19,882 nucleotides of DNA from Desulfobacula sp. (GCA_027858355.1 JAQICW010000334.1:1-19882), one strand, 5' to 3'; shown: positions 4,835-12,556, counted from the stretch's first letter. The notes: generated by a model not told the origin, from the letters alone. Program-made: numbers and translations.

Positions 4835-6672
4835 CAGTTTAAATTAATCTCATCCAGAAATCGTGATTTTTTAATTGATCTACCCTGATATTTTTGAGGG
4901 TACGAAAGATACAATTTTTGCATCGCTCGTGACATGGATACAAATCCAATACGTCTCTCCTCTTCAACATCCCCTTGTTTGTTTGGTAGTACACCCTCCA
5001 TCCAGCCTATGACAAATACCACTGGGAACTCCAATCCCTTCGATTTGTGTATTGTCATTAAAGACACACCATTCTTATCTTTGCTTTGTTCTTCCTTGAA
5101 AGAATCCGTATAATTTAGCAACGATTGAATATTTGTGTATTTATTCGCCGCAATCTGCAACTGGTTAATATTCTCAATTTTACTGTCATCAGGAGATGGG
5201 ATATCATCCTCGGCAATAAATCTGTCATAGTCCAAACCCTCCCTGAGTATATGCACCATTTCAGATGGCTCAATCTGATCCTTATTTTTTATCAAAGGAT
5301 CAATGATACTAATGAACTCCTTCACATATTTTCTAAGGTACGGAACATCAATCGGCATTGATTTTAATGCTTGATACAAATTAACATTTCGTTTTTCAGC
5401 AAACTGTTCAAGATCTGTCATGAACCTGCGCCCTATGTATCTATTGGGGATATTGACCACATTTTTTAATGCATCATTCCCATCATCCGAAAAAGGATCA
5501 TTGATCAATCTCAAATAATTCAGCAATACTTTAACTTCTGTTCTTTCATAAAAGCTGGTCCCGTTCTCAATATGATAAGGAACCTTGTTTTGTTTCAAAG
5601 CGTCCTCAATAACCCGGGACAAATTATTTGCACGGTAAAGGACAGCAATCTCTTTGTGCTGATAACCGGCAACTTCAGTCAGGTCTTTTATTTCATTGAT
5701 AATCTGTATGCCTTCATCTTCCTCGTTTGAAGCCTCAATGATAACGATTTCATCCCCTGAAGGGTTATTCGTTCTCAACGTCTTTTCAATCTTTTTGGTA
5801 TTATGACTGATCAGATTCTGACACACTTCGAGTATCTGGGGGCTGGATCGGTAATTCATATCCAGTATGAACTGCTTTGAATTTTTAAAATTCTTATTGA
5901 AGTTTAAAATATTACCGACACTAGCACCGGTAAAACTGAATATTGACTGCCAGTCATCGCCACAAGCCCAGAATGAACTGTCTTTGTTTAAAGTATCAAT
6001 TAATTCGTTTAAAATATGCAGTTGAGCAGGATTTGTATCCTGGAACTCATCCACAAGGGTGTGCTTATAAGTGTTTTGATATTTCTTTTTCACCTCCTTA
6101 TTGTTTTTCAGAAGAGCAAGGGTTTCAACCAGTAGGTCATTAAAATCCATGAGCAGTTTTGTGTGTTTATCATTTTCATAGGTATTATACACATCGGAAA
6201 TTTTCATCATTGTGTCATCGCCATCATAAAGAGCTTTGAATTCTTCAATAGTGATTAAATTATTCTTCGCCAGTCCGATTTCTCGCAGGACCATCCCTGA
6301 TGGAATATTCCTGATTTTCAGTTTCTTTAATATCTTTTTTATGAACTTGATCTGTTCTGAACCGATCAACAGTTCAAAGGATCGTCCTTCATTTTTTAAC
6401 AGGTTCAAACTGAAAGAATGGATTGTGGACAGCGTCACTCTTGATGCTTTTTCATTCAACACCGGTTGCAACTTTTTGCGCATGGCAAGTGCAGCGTTCC
6501 GGGTAAAGGTTAGCCCTAATATAGATTCTGGTGGAATCCCCTTTTTTACCAGGTTGCCGATCCTATGACTCATGGTAAGAGTTTTTCCGGCACCGGGAAC
6601 TGCAATGACACATGCAATGCCATGGGTAAAATCTGAAGCGGCTTTTTGCTGATCATTCAATCTAATGACCAT
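4834..6672 (-). CDS. UvrD/PcrA/Rep-type superfamily 1A DNA helicase
   Basis: ATP-dependent 3'-5' DNA helicase, 612 residues, somewhat shorter than UvrD. All SF1A motifs are visible: Walker A VPGAGKT (25-31), motif Ia-like LTFTRNAA (54-61), STIHSF (82-87), Walker B VDEFQD (207-212), motif III GDDWQSIF (238-245), motif IV NYRS, motif V TIHKSKGLEFPVVF, and motif VI GFVSMSRAM near the C-terminus. AAGGAGG 6 nt before ATG 6672 confirms the start. The gene follows the nuclease reading frame (ending at 6684) by 11 nt and is last in the minus-strand operon. A helicase next to a RecB/Cas4-type Fe-S nuclease resembles a split AddAB-like helicase-nuclease, so coordinated resection or processing of DNA ends is likely. 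No C-terminal nuclease domain is fused here. Confidence 0.95.
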   Translation of the reverse strand: MVIRLNDQQKAASDFTHGIACVIAVPGAGKTLTMSHRIGNLVKKGIPPESILGLTFTRNAALAMRKKLQPVLNEKASRVTLSTIHSFSLNLLKNEGRSFELLIGSEQIKFIKKILKKLKIRNIPSGMVLREIGLAKNNLITIEEFKALYDGDDTMMKISDVYNTYENDKHTKLLMDFNDLLVETLALLKNNKEVKKKYQNTYKHTLVDEFQDTNPAQLHILNELIDTLNKDSSFWACGDDWQSIFSFTGASVGNILNFNKNFKNSKQFILDMNYRSSPQILEVCQNLISHNTKKIEKTLRTNNPSGDEIVIIEASNEEDEGIQIINEIKDLTEVAGYQHKEIAVLYRANNLSRVIEDALKQNKVPYHIENGTSFYERTEVKVLLNYLRLINDPFSDDGNDALKNVVNIPNRYIGRRFMTDLEQFAEKRNVNLYQALKSMPIDVPYLRKYVKEFISIIDPLIKNKDQIEPSEMVHILREGLDYDRFIAEDDIPSPDDSKIENINQLQIAANKYTNIQSLLNYTDSFKEEQSKDKNGVSLMTIHKSKGLEFPVVFVIGWMEGVLPNKQGDVEEERRIGFVSMSRAMQKLYLSYPQKYQGRSIKKSRFLDEINLN

Positions 6673-6683
6673 TGATTACCTCC

Positions 6684-7487
6684 TTATTCATTTTTGAACC
6701 AGTTGTCACAATGGGATCTGTAAGAGCATCCAGAACACCTCCATGAATTGTCATTAGGGATGAAGACTCCTTTAAGAATGCCGTCATAGACATGCTTAAT
6801 CTTCTTCAACGCTCTGGCTGTATGGTCACTGGACCGGGCGGTATAGACTTGTTCAAATTTTGGTGTTTGAGTTTTAATCAGTCAATCGAATTTAAGCTGG
6901 ATCTCCCGGTCAGCATATCCATTCGCTTTGGCAGCAGTATAATAAACTGTCAGTTGAAAATTCTTATCTACTTCGCTGATGGCCATGGCTCTTTTTGAAG
7001 TCTTATAATCTGTAATAATTAATGTTCCATCAGGATCTTCTTCAACCAGATCCATGACACCGATCAACGGTATATCTATTCCTTCGATACAGAACGTAAA
7101 AGGTTCTTCAATAGCTACGATGGTATTATCATTTTCAGGGACACTTTTTATAAATTCTGCAATGAGTTTAATGCCTTGATTTAATAATACCCGGTAACTT
7201 TTTCCTCTGGAGTATTGAATATCATCGTTGCCTTGTGCTGATTTTTCCCAGTCATTTCTGAACATTCCTTCCAGTTCATCAGATGACAGGATGTTTCCCA
7301 TCATCTTCTCCTGGTTGAATTCAGCAAGAATCCTGTGGATACAGGAGCCGAATACAAGGTTGTCTGATAGGAAATCAGGTTTTTGTTTTTCAATCTTTGA
7401 AAATTTATACTGCAATCCACAGTCAATATAAGAATTGACAGAGCTTACCGATAAATGCGGTTTTTTTCTTAATTCTGTAATATTCAT
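6684..7487 (-). CDS. RecB/Cas4-type PD-(D/E)XK Fe-S nuclease, interrupted by an in-frame TGA
   Basis: PDDEXK_1-family exonuclease. The first 201 codons hold the catalytic core: H51 (GSCIH), D146 (GVMD), D160-x-K162 (ITDYK) and the Q178-x3-Y182 motif, plus a first cluster cysteine C23 (YIDCGLQYKF). The TGA at 6884-6882 (codon 202) ends the annotatable frame, but the same frame continues for 65 homologous-looking codons to TAA at 6684-6686. That tail has LIKTQTPKFE and a C-terminal CSGC...C triad (C251, C254, C260), the rest of the four-cysteine [4Fe-4S] site of AddB/Cas4-like nucleases. The full frame also restores tight spacing to the helicase (11 nt). So this is one gene with a nonsense codon, a sequencing error, or a recoded UGA. 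The start ATG 7487 has AAAGG 7 nt upstream. If not read through, the product keeps catalytic residues but loses the cluster and is probably unstable. Confidence 0.85.
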
Positions 7488-7520
7488 ACAATTACCTTTC
7501 TATATTGAAATTGATATGAT

Positions 7521-7562
7521 TCAGGAAAAGGACGCACCAATAGCGTACGCCCTTGTTCCTGA
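7521..7562. other. Intra-operon stem-loop between annealase-like and nuclease genes
   Basis: TCAGGAAAAGG (7521-7531) pairs with CCTTGTTCCTGA (7551-7562) with one bulge, and ACGC/GCGT pair inside the loop. No U tract follows on either strand. It fits an RNA processing or stability element better than a terminator. The 10-mer TTGTTCCTGA within it recurs at 8731-8740 in the other large intergenic gap of this operon. Confidence 0.5.
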
Positions 7563-7585
7563 TTGTAAATTGTTAGTGGTTGGAA

Positions 7586-8320
7586 TTAAGCTGCCTGCTG
7601 AAGATCTCTGATAAAGACCGAAGCACTGGAAGAATCCAGATATTCGAAATTGATATTAAATGTCTCTATGGACAAATTAGTCAGATCTTCTTCTGATAGG
7701 CCTCTTCTCTTTCCTAAACTGAGAATCGCTCTCTTCTGGGCTTCACTCATCTGGGGTCCGTCTGGGGAGACGGTTGTTTCAGATGGTTTTTCTTTCGGGT
7801 TTTCTTTTTTCTCCTTTTGGGCAGCTTCAGTTTTCTTTTGGTTGCCTGCAGTTTGATTTTTTCCATCAGCGGCTCCAGTATTTGATTCAGTCTTTTTAAC
7901 TGACCTGGTGCTTGATGCACTATTGCTTTTATTTGATTTGTTATCTTCAATTTCATCAATGTTTCCAAGCTCCTCTAAGCAGGTTATACCTACATTAGTC
8001 ATGTCGCGCAGTGCTCTTGCTTTTGCCCTGGTTGCCGCCATACGTAGTACATGCTCTTTTACCAGTGGTGCTACATTCCGGGGGCTGGCATCTGCGATTT
8101 CAATAAAGTTTTCTCCATTTTTAGATTCAACCTGTGCTTCACAGATTGCTTCAAGGCCATTCTCCTTAGTGGGATACTGTATTGTCTTAACCCTGATAGA
8201 CTGAATTCCAATCTGATGGGCCAAGTCAAGTAATCCAGAATACAGGACAAAATCTTTCCCTTTGATGTTTTTAAGAAATCTTTCATCCAGTACGGGTTTA
8301 TTATTTTGATCTTTTGGCAT
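7586..8320 (-). CDS. Rad52/DdrA-like single-strand annealing protein candidate
   Basis: A 244-residue protein. The N-terminal ~125 residues look like the Rad52/DdrA-type fold of phage and mobile-element annealing proteins: LLDLAHQIGIQSI, then a strand-rich part (AICEAQVESKNGE), then the helix MAATRAKARALRDMTNVGITCLEELG. The latter resembles the A-E-T-R-A-x-x-R-A-L-R signature. A low-complexity lysine/glutamate/serine linker (about 128-190) joins it to a C-terminal helical module, MSEAQKRAILSLGKRRGLSEEDL, often seen at the end of plasmid and phage ssDNA-handling proteins. GAGGAGG 6 nt before the ATG fixes the start. It follows ssb by 11 nt, and an annealase paired with SSB is the usual arrangement on mobile elements. 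The family call rests on pattern memory and could be wrong in detail. Confidence 0.6.
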   Translation of the reverse strand: MPKDQNNKPVLDERFLKNIKGKDFVLYSGLLDLAHQIGIQSIRVKTIQYPTKENGLEAICEAQVESKNGENFIEIADASPRNVAPLVKEHVLRMAATRAKARALRDMTNVGITCLEELGNIDEIEDNKSNKSNSASSTRSVKKTESNTGAADGKNQTAGNQKKTEAAQKEKKENPKEKPSETTVSPDGPQMSEAQKRAILSLGKRRGLSEEDLTNLSIETFNINFEYLDSSSASVFIRDLQQAA

Positions 8321-8331
8321 GATTTACCTCC

Positions 8332-8670
8332 TCAAAACGGGGTTTCGTCCTGATCTTCAAAACCTCTTCCATCTGTTTTGATAAATTCAATGGAATTGGC
8401 GATCAGCTTTAAAGTTGATCTTGATTCACCTTCTTTGGTTTGCCATTTGTCCTGGTCAAGCATACCTGTGATGCCAACACGAGCGCCTTTATGCAGATAT
8501 TTTTCTGCAAGTTCTGCTGTTTTATTGAAACAAGTACATTTGACCCAATTATCGGTCTTGTCTTTCGTGGACCGAAAGGCCATGGAAAACGATACCACCT
8601 GGGTGCCACCGTCACTGAAAAATGATTCAGGATCGGCTCCAAGGTTGCCGGTTAAAATAGTTGTATTCAT
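8332..8670 (-). CDS. ssb: Single-stranded DNA-binding protein
   Basis: OB-fold SSB of 112 residues, short compared with the chromosomal type (about 150-180). The N-terminus MNTTILTGNLGADPE is typical. It is followed by VSFSMAFRS, then WVKCTCFNKTAELAEKYLHKGARVGITG and the LKLIANSIEFI strand. The tail is a short acidic stretch ending DQDETPF, which retains the phenylalanine-terminated peptide (compare DDIPF) used to recruit repair and replication proteins. The flexible linker is nearly missing, which is usual for SSBs on mobile elements. AAGGAG lies 6 nt before ATG 8670. The gene lies between DUF3150 and the annealase candidate, behind a 155-bp gap that can fold into a branched RNA (8694-8788). 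Confidence 0.93.
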   Translation of the reverse strand: MNTTILTGNLGADPESFFSDGGTQVVSFSMAFRSTKDKTDNWVKCTCFNKTAELAEKYLHKGARVGITGMLDQDKWQTKEGESRSTLKLIANSIEFIKTDGRGFEDQDETPF

Positions 8671-8693
8671 TTGATACTCCTTTTTTTTAATGG

Positions 8694-8788
8694 TAACGGG
8701 AGTGCACCTTTCACCACCTGGCGCACTAAATTGTTCCTGACGACTCTACAGGATGCGTATCCATAAAAGCGGACGGGTGGTCCCGTTA
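8694..8788 (-). ncRNA. Candidate structured RNA in the ssb leader
   Basis: Outer arms TAACGGGA and TCCCGTTA (8694-8701 and 8781-8788) enclose several nested complementarities. These are CCACC/GGTGG next to the outer stem, TCCTG/CAGGA, GGAT/ATCC and GTGC/GCAC, some of them mutually exclusive. The region lies between the DUF3150 stop and the ssb start on the minus strand. No known riboswitch or leader consensus is recognised. A self-regulatory ssb leader or attenuator is possible. Confidence 0.4.
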
Positions 8789-8825
8789 TATTGGTTGTTA
8801 ATGGTTTATTTCAGACAGGATCTGT

Positions 8826-9716
8826 TCATTCATTCACAGCCATCTGAAGTTTTCGCCGGGGCATATCTTCAATGGCATTTGCAATTGCATCACTGAGATT
8901 GGTCATCCCGTTTGCAATTTTCTTTCGCATGATTTCGTTGTACTTAAGACCATAAGGGGATACACCAGATACAACAGACTTAGCCTGTTCTGTGAGTTCA
9001 ATCAGTTTTTCATCTTCAAAAATGTTCCTGGTTGAAAAATCATCAAGAAATTCATGGAGTTTGTTAAACATGCCACTACTGATGACCTTTGGTTTGCCAT
9101 TATCACTGGTCAAACGATCAACCAGATTCGTGACGACTCCAGAAAATTCTTCTCTTAAAGCGAACATGGCAAGCTCCCGGGTCTCTTCCATGAGACTGGT
9201 AAACTTATCTTTTTCACGCTGATATACTTCAGGAGACAGTATTTTTGATTTGCCCGGGGTGGACAGTTCAAAGTACCGCCAGTCGAATTTGAATTTTTGG
9301 ATAATATCCGTAGGATAATCTGATTCATTGAAAAGATCTCCCAATACGGATTCTGCTTCTTCTCTTCCTACATCATACAATGCCTCGAAGTCCTGTACCT
9401 TATCCCAGAAACGGTCTTTGAAATACTGTAACCGTTCATCGATTATAGCTAACGATTCTTTGGGAATCAGGTAGATGCTTGTAATCGGAAAAGGCAGAGA
9501 GTACTTTTGCACCGTCTTTCTTGCCTGTTGGACAGCAGTTTTAATTGGCCCCAATAATTCTGGATTTATGAGAAATTTTCTTCCTCTCAACCATTCATTA
9601 TCCTGACCAATTTTTTGTGCCAATACTTTTTGGTTTAACACACGGCTGCTCTGCCATACACTGCTGGACAGTTGTATGAGGCACGCACGGTTAAAAATGT
9701 CTTTGTAATTATCCAT
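8826..9716 (-). CDS. DUF3150-like protein
   Basis: A 296-residue protein resembling DUF3150, a family of unknown function found on phages and plasmids, often beside AAA ATPases of the CobS/MoxR type. The N-terminus (IFNRACLIQLSSSVWQSSRVL) is followed by a tryptophan-containing segment EWLRGRKFLINPELLGPIKTA. Further in are FRW-like patches such as FKFDWRYFELSTP, and a long helical C-terminal half probably able to form coiled coils. No catalytic motif is evident. AAAGGAG lies 6 nt before ATG 9716. It follows the DUF2997 gene by 18 nt. Here the AAA partner in the operon is a Ycf46-type protein instead of CobS, an unusual pairing. Family assignment is from pattern memory. Confidence 0.6.
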   Translation of the reverse strand: MDNYKDIFNRACLIQLSSSVWQSSRVLNQKVLAQKIGQDNEWLRGRKFLINPELLGPIKTAVQQARKTVQKYSLPFPITSIYLIPKESLAIIDERLQYFKDRFWDKVQDFEALYDVGREEAESVLGDLFNESDYPTDIIQKFKFDWRYFELSTPGKSKILSPEVYQREKDKFTSLMEETRELAMFALREEFSGVVTNLVDRLTSDNGKPKVISSGMFNKLHEFLDDFSTRNIFEDEKLIELTEQAKSVVSGVSPYGLKYNEIMRKKIANGMTNLSDAIANAIEDMPRRKLQMAVNE

Positions 9717-9734
9717 TTATTTTCTCCTTTAGTT

Positions 9735-9932
9735 TTATCCACACAAAGGCAGATATTTACGAATTGCTGTTTTGTTTTTAGTGTAATATGCAGGAACAAG
9801 ATTTCTTGCTTTTTCTTCTCCGAGCAGATCCTTGAGAAACTGAGCTTCTTCAATGCAGGATTTGCCTTGAAAACCTTTAGTCTCGATCTTTATTTCACCA
9901 TCATCCATTACGTCGATAATTATTTGCTTCAC
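9735..9932 (-). CDS. DUF2997 small protein
   Basis: A 65-residue protein whose N-terminus (MKQIIIDVMDDGEIKIETKGFQGKSC) matches the DUF2997 pattern of a K-x-I-x-I-x-V strand, a D-G-x-I turn, a second strand and then G-K-S/T-C. Family members are usually encoded next to DUF1257 and an AAA ATPase, as here. I chose the GTG at 9932 over one at 9941, because AGGAG is 8 nt from the former and overlaps the latter. The C-terminal part (LLGEEKARNLVPAYYTKNK) is more basic and is probably specific to this lineage. Function is unknown; a small partner or adaptor of the ATPase is a reasonable inference. Confidence 0.75.
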   Translation of the reverse strand: MKQIIIDVMDDGEIKIETKGFQGKSCIEEAQFLKDLLGEEKARNLVPAYYTKNKTAIRKYLPLCG

Positions 9933-10011
9933 TTGAAACACTCCTGGTTTAAAATTTGATTTTTTAACGGGATTGTATTTGGAAAGATTTGTGGAAGGGG
10001 ATTATGGTAGG

Positions 10012-10431
10012 TTAAAATGCAAGAGACAGGCGAACGCCTTTTTTCATACGTTTTTCTACTATTCGGTATCCTTTTCTACGGGATTCTCTTTTTACGGATG
10101 CAATGGCATAGCTTTGTCTTAAAATACCTGCATCTTTACCGATTTGTTTTTGTAGACCACCACCGATCCATGAGTCCCATAACAGTATGTAAGCATTGTC
10201 TCTTCGGACAACACCTATTTCAAATACTGCTGCAGGAATATGGATGGCATGGTTACATTTACCAAGATCCTCTTCATTGATACCATCCGGTAAAGGTTGA
10301 TTACCAACCCATTTTCCATACCAGGTATAATGCTTCTGATTTTCCATGAATTGGAATCCAAGCTTTTTACAAGCCTCTTTTAATGATTCCAGATCACGAA
10401 TTTCAAGTTCAATTTTAGAAATATGACTCAA
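10012..10431 (-). CDS. DUF1257 protein (Ycf35-like)
   Basis: A 139-residue DUF1257 protein, related to the plastid/cyanobacterial hypothetical protein Ycf35. The start MSHISKIELEIRDLESLKEACKKLGF is the family hallmark (MSH-[FI]-S-x-I-x-x-x-I-x-D-x-x-x-L). It is followed by a tryptophan/tyrosine-rich strand region (HYTWYGKWVGN), an HAIHIPAAVFEIGVV strand and a DSWIGGGLQKQIG segment. The C-terminal tail is basic (RRKGYRIVEKRMKKG), suggesting contact with nucleic acid or another acidic surface. The start codon is TTG at 10431 with AGGAG 7 nt upstream. The gene begins 12 nt after the AAA ATPase stop, so the two are surely co-transcribed. The biochemical role is unknown in any organism as far as I know. 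Confidence 0.85.
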   Translation of the reverse strand: MSHISKIELEIRDLESLKEACKKLGFQFMENQKHYTWYGKWVGNQPLPDGINEEDLGKCNHAIHIPAAVFEIGVVRRDNAYILLWDSWIGGGLQKQIGKDAGILRQSYAIASVKRESRRKGYRIVEKRMKKGVRLSLAF

Positions 10432-10443
10432 AATTAATCTCCT

Positions 10444-11874
10444 TTAAGATACTTTTGGTAACTGTCTGATCTTTCTTTGATCTTTGGGTTCGTCCTCAAG
10501 TGTATTAGCAGAACGAGCCCTGTTTTTAGCCCAGTCTCTAAGCGCAATGATTTCTTCTCGCATGACTCTGGAAAGAGGTACCAGGGAAGCTATTGCTTCA
10601 TCCAGTCCATCATAAAGAGAATCTTTTGCAAGTTGCTCAATCTCTGCACCAGTATAGCCGGCAAGCCTCTGAGCATAGGTGGTAGGAATATCAGAACCAT
10701 ATTTTCTATTCATAATTCTGATAATATCTACACGTTCCTTTATGGTTGGCAGGTCTACAAAGAACACTGCATCAAATCTTCCAGCCCTGATAAATTCAGG
10801 AGGGAGTTTTGAAATGTCATTTGCAGTTGCCATAATGATAGCTGAAGTATCGCTTTCCTGGACCCAGGTTAAAAAATGTGAGAACATGTTCGCTGTTGTA
10901 CCAGCATCAAGTTCACCACTACTTTTAGATCCGGCAAAAGCTTTTTCCACCTCATCGATCCACACAACGACTTCACCAAATGCGTCAATGACAGCGGTCG
11001 CTTCTCTAATGCGTCTTTCGCTGTCTCCAACCAGTGAAGATTTTAGACTTCCGATATCCAATCGTATAAGGGGCCAGCCCAGAATGGATGCCGTAGCTTT
11101 ACATGATAAAGATTTTCCAGTTCCGGGGATGCCCACTAGGATGATTCCTTTTAGGCGCGGCAAATGCTCGTTACCAGATTCATAGGATCTGGAACGATTG
11201 CTGATAAATGTCTTAAGGTTGTCTAAACCTCCAACATCCTTTATATCAGCGGGTTCCCAGAACTCCATCAATCCTGATTTACGAATCATTTGAGATTTCG
11301 CTTCAGAGATTATTCTTGTTGAACAATAGCCTTTTTTAATTAATGAGAGTGCAAAAGCTGTTTCTGCTTCAAACTCTGTAAGGCCTTTTGCTGCACGGGC
11401 TGCTTTTTTGTTGATGTTGACGTTTACACTGGTGCAAAGTTCTTTTTGCAGATTAATAAGTGTACTCTCATCGGGTAAAGGAAGATCGATAAGCGTAAAG
11501 TATTTTTCGATCTCTGGTGATATTTGTATTATTGGGCTTATCATGATCAACGCACATCCGATTCCTTTCCAGCGGATCACACCGTTCTGGATAGCCTGAA
11601 TAACTTCAGGGATATCCAGGAACAGGTGAAGGTTATTGGCAATCAATACAGTATCAGTGTACATGCTAAGCCAGTTAACTGCTTCAACAGGGTCCTTAAT
11701 CTCGTCAACCACCTGTGTTTTACCAGCAGGTCTGATCCCCTGGATACAGTCCCATACAAAGAATTCCCAGTCATCACAGATTAATAATTGTTCTGCACGA
11801 TGGGATTCTTGGGTTAGTACGCAAAGGGCTGGATAACCAGCTTTTAAATAGTTTTTTAGATCATCTTTGATCAT
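10444..11874 (-). CDS. AAA ATPase, Ycf46 type
   Basis: A 476-residue AAA ATPase. Residues 1-210 form the non-canonical N-terminal region of Ycf46-like proteins (KAGYPALCVLTQESHRAE, then a degenerate P-loop-like fold without Walker residues). The classical AAA module follows: Walker A GIPGTGKS (248-255), Walker B VVVWIDE (302-308), sensor-1 region MATANDISKLP (348-358), and arginine-finger segment RAGRFD (363-368). Then comes the small helical lid with TGAEIEQL. All key residues are present, so it should be an active, ring-forming remodeller. ATG 11874 overlaps the zinc-ribbon stop in an ATGA (11871-11874), so translation is coupled. In cyanobacteria and plastids Ycf46 and Ycf35 are known as conserved hypotheticals. 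Here both occur with DUF2997 in an operon of DNA-processing genes, which suggests a DNA- or nucleoprotein-remodelling role. Confidence 0.88.
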   Translation of the reverse strand: MIKDDLKNYLKAGYPALCVLTQESHRAEQLLICDDWEFFVWDCIQGIRPAGKTQVVDEIKDPVEAVNWLSMYTDTVLIANNLHLFLDIPEVIQAIQNGVIRWKGIGCALIMISPIIQISPEIEKYFTLIDLPLPDESTLINLQKELCTSVNVNINKKAARAAKGLTEFEAETAFALSLIKKGYCSTRIISEAKSQMIRKSGLMEFWEPADIKDVGGLDNLKTFISNRSRSYESGNEHLPRLKGIILVGIPGTGKSLSCKATASILGWPLIRLDIGSLKSSLVGDSERRIREATAVIDAFGEVVVWIDEVEKAFAGSKSSGELDAGTTANMFSHFLTWVQESDTSAIIMATANDISKLPPEFIRAGRFDAVFFVDLPTIKERVDIIRIMNRKYGSDIPTTYAQRLAGYTGAEIEQLAKDSLYDGLDEAIASLVPLSRVMREEIIALRDWAKNRARSANTLEDEPKDQRKIRQLPKVS

Positions 11875-12065
11875 AATGAAATCACCTCCCAGTTTTTAAG
11901 TATCTGTTTGCTTTTGTCACATTTGCCACACAACCATACTGATCGTTCTCCACCGTCAATGGTGGCTTCTACATCAAACTCTGCCGGTCTATGACAAAAG
12001 TCACAGATGAACAGATTTTCAGAATACAGTTTTGGACATGCCAATTCCGTCAAACAAGTGCTCAT
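11871..12065 (-). CDS. Small zinc-ribbon protein
   Basis: A 64-residue protein with two C-x2-C knuckles (CDFC at about residues 21-24 and CGKC at about 51-54) separated by a beta-rich stretch (AEFDVEATIDGGERSVWLC). This is the architecture of a treble-clef or zinc-ribbon finger. It is the first gene of the minus-strand operon and its stop overlaps the AAA ATPase start by 4 nt. AAGGAG lies 6 nt before ATG 12065. It may be an adaptor or DNA/protein-binding subunit for the ATPase; the ligand cannot be told. Behind it (12066-12629) lies the intergenic region shared with BREX. Confidence 0.8.
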   Translation of the reverse strand: MSTCLTELACPKLYSENLFICDFCHRPAEFDVEATIDGGERSVWLCGKCDKSKQILKNWEVISL

Positions 12066-12120
12066 AGAAATCTCCTTTTTAAATAGATTTAAATAATGAA
12101 GTATTTTGGGGAAATGAATA

Positions 12121-12181
12121 AAACTAAAAATCGCATAAGACTATAACGTGAGTGTTATAGAAAAATACGATTTTTTAGTTT
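12121..12181 (-). other. Large two-part stem-loop in the operon leader
   Basis: Outer arms AAACTAAAAATCGCAT (12121-12136) and ATACGATTTTTTAGTTT (12165-12181) pair with one bulge and one imperfect pair that becomes G-U on the minus-strand RNA. An inner CTATAAC/GTTATAG stem (12141-12160) caps it. On the minus strand the 3' arm is T-rich and lies about 55 nt before the zinc-ribbon start. It could be an attenuator of that operon or a barrier terminator between the two operons. Confidence 0.55.
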
Positions 12182-12258
12182 CGGGCGGGTGGATCTACAA
12201 CCCTGACATAAGTTGTTGATACTATGATATATCTCTATGTAAAGCTTGAAAAGAACTA

Positions 12259-12293
12259 AAAAATGAATTGTAATTTATGTTAAAAATGAATTG
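12259..12293 (+). repeat. 12-bp direct repeat, 23-bp period
   Basis: AAAAATGAATTG occurs at 12259-12270 and 12282-12293. A 23-bp offset is close to two helical turns, so both copies face nearly the same side. It is a possible regulator site in the shared intergenic region, but AT-rich chance repeats are common. Confidence 0.4.
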
Positions 12294-12477
12294 CCACCTT
12301 TCAATATCCAGACCTACCCCCAAATCTGCTATTTGGAATATCATAGCTGAAGAGGAACTGAAAAATAGGCCTACAAATTGACTCAGGAATATTGAGAAAG
12401 AAAAGATCCTTTATAAAATAACTGAGGGATAGTGGTAATTGTGTTTCTATCTTGTCATTGTTGGAAAGGTATGGTCA

Positions 12478-12502
12478 GTATCCTTTATCTGAAAGAGGAT
12501 AC
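12478..12502 (+). other. Stem-loop upstream of BREX
   Basis: GTATCCT (12478-12484) pairs with AGGATAC (12496-12502) around 11 nt; extra TTT/AAA pairing is possible inside. No U tract follows, so it is more likely a protein-binding dyad than a terminator. It lies about 80 bp before the candidate BREX promoter. Confidence 0.35.
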
Positions 12503-12556
12503 ACGGAATAGACATTGACAATTTTACCAATTTCCATAAGTATCATTTATACATTC

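Noticed and set aside
6792..6998. 68-codon plus-strand frame opposite the nuclease 3' end
   Set aside because: It is a shadow of the minus-strand nuclease frame, which continues through this region with conserved cysteines.
12300..12415. Possible gene remnant (frame reading ...WNIIAEEELKNRPTN, TGA, LRNIEKEK...)
   Set aside because: Too short, interrupted, and with no recognisable family; AT-rich sequence can give this by chance.
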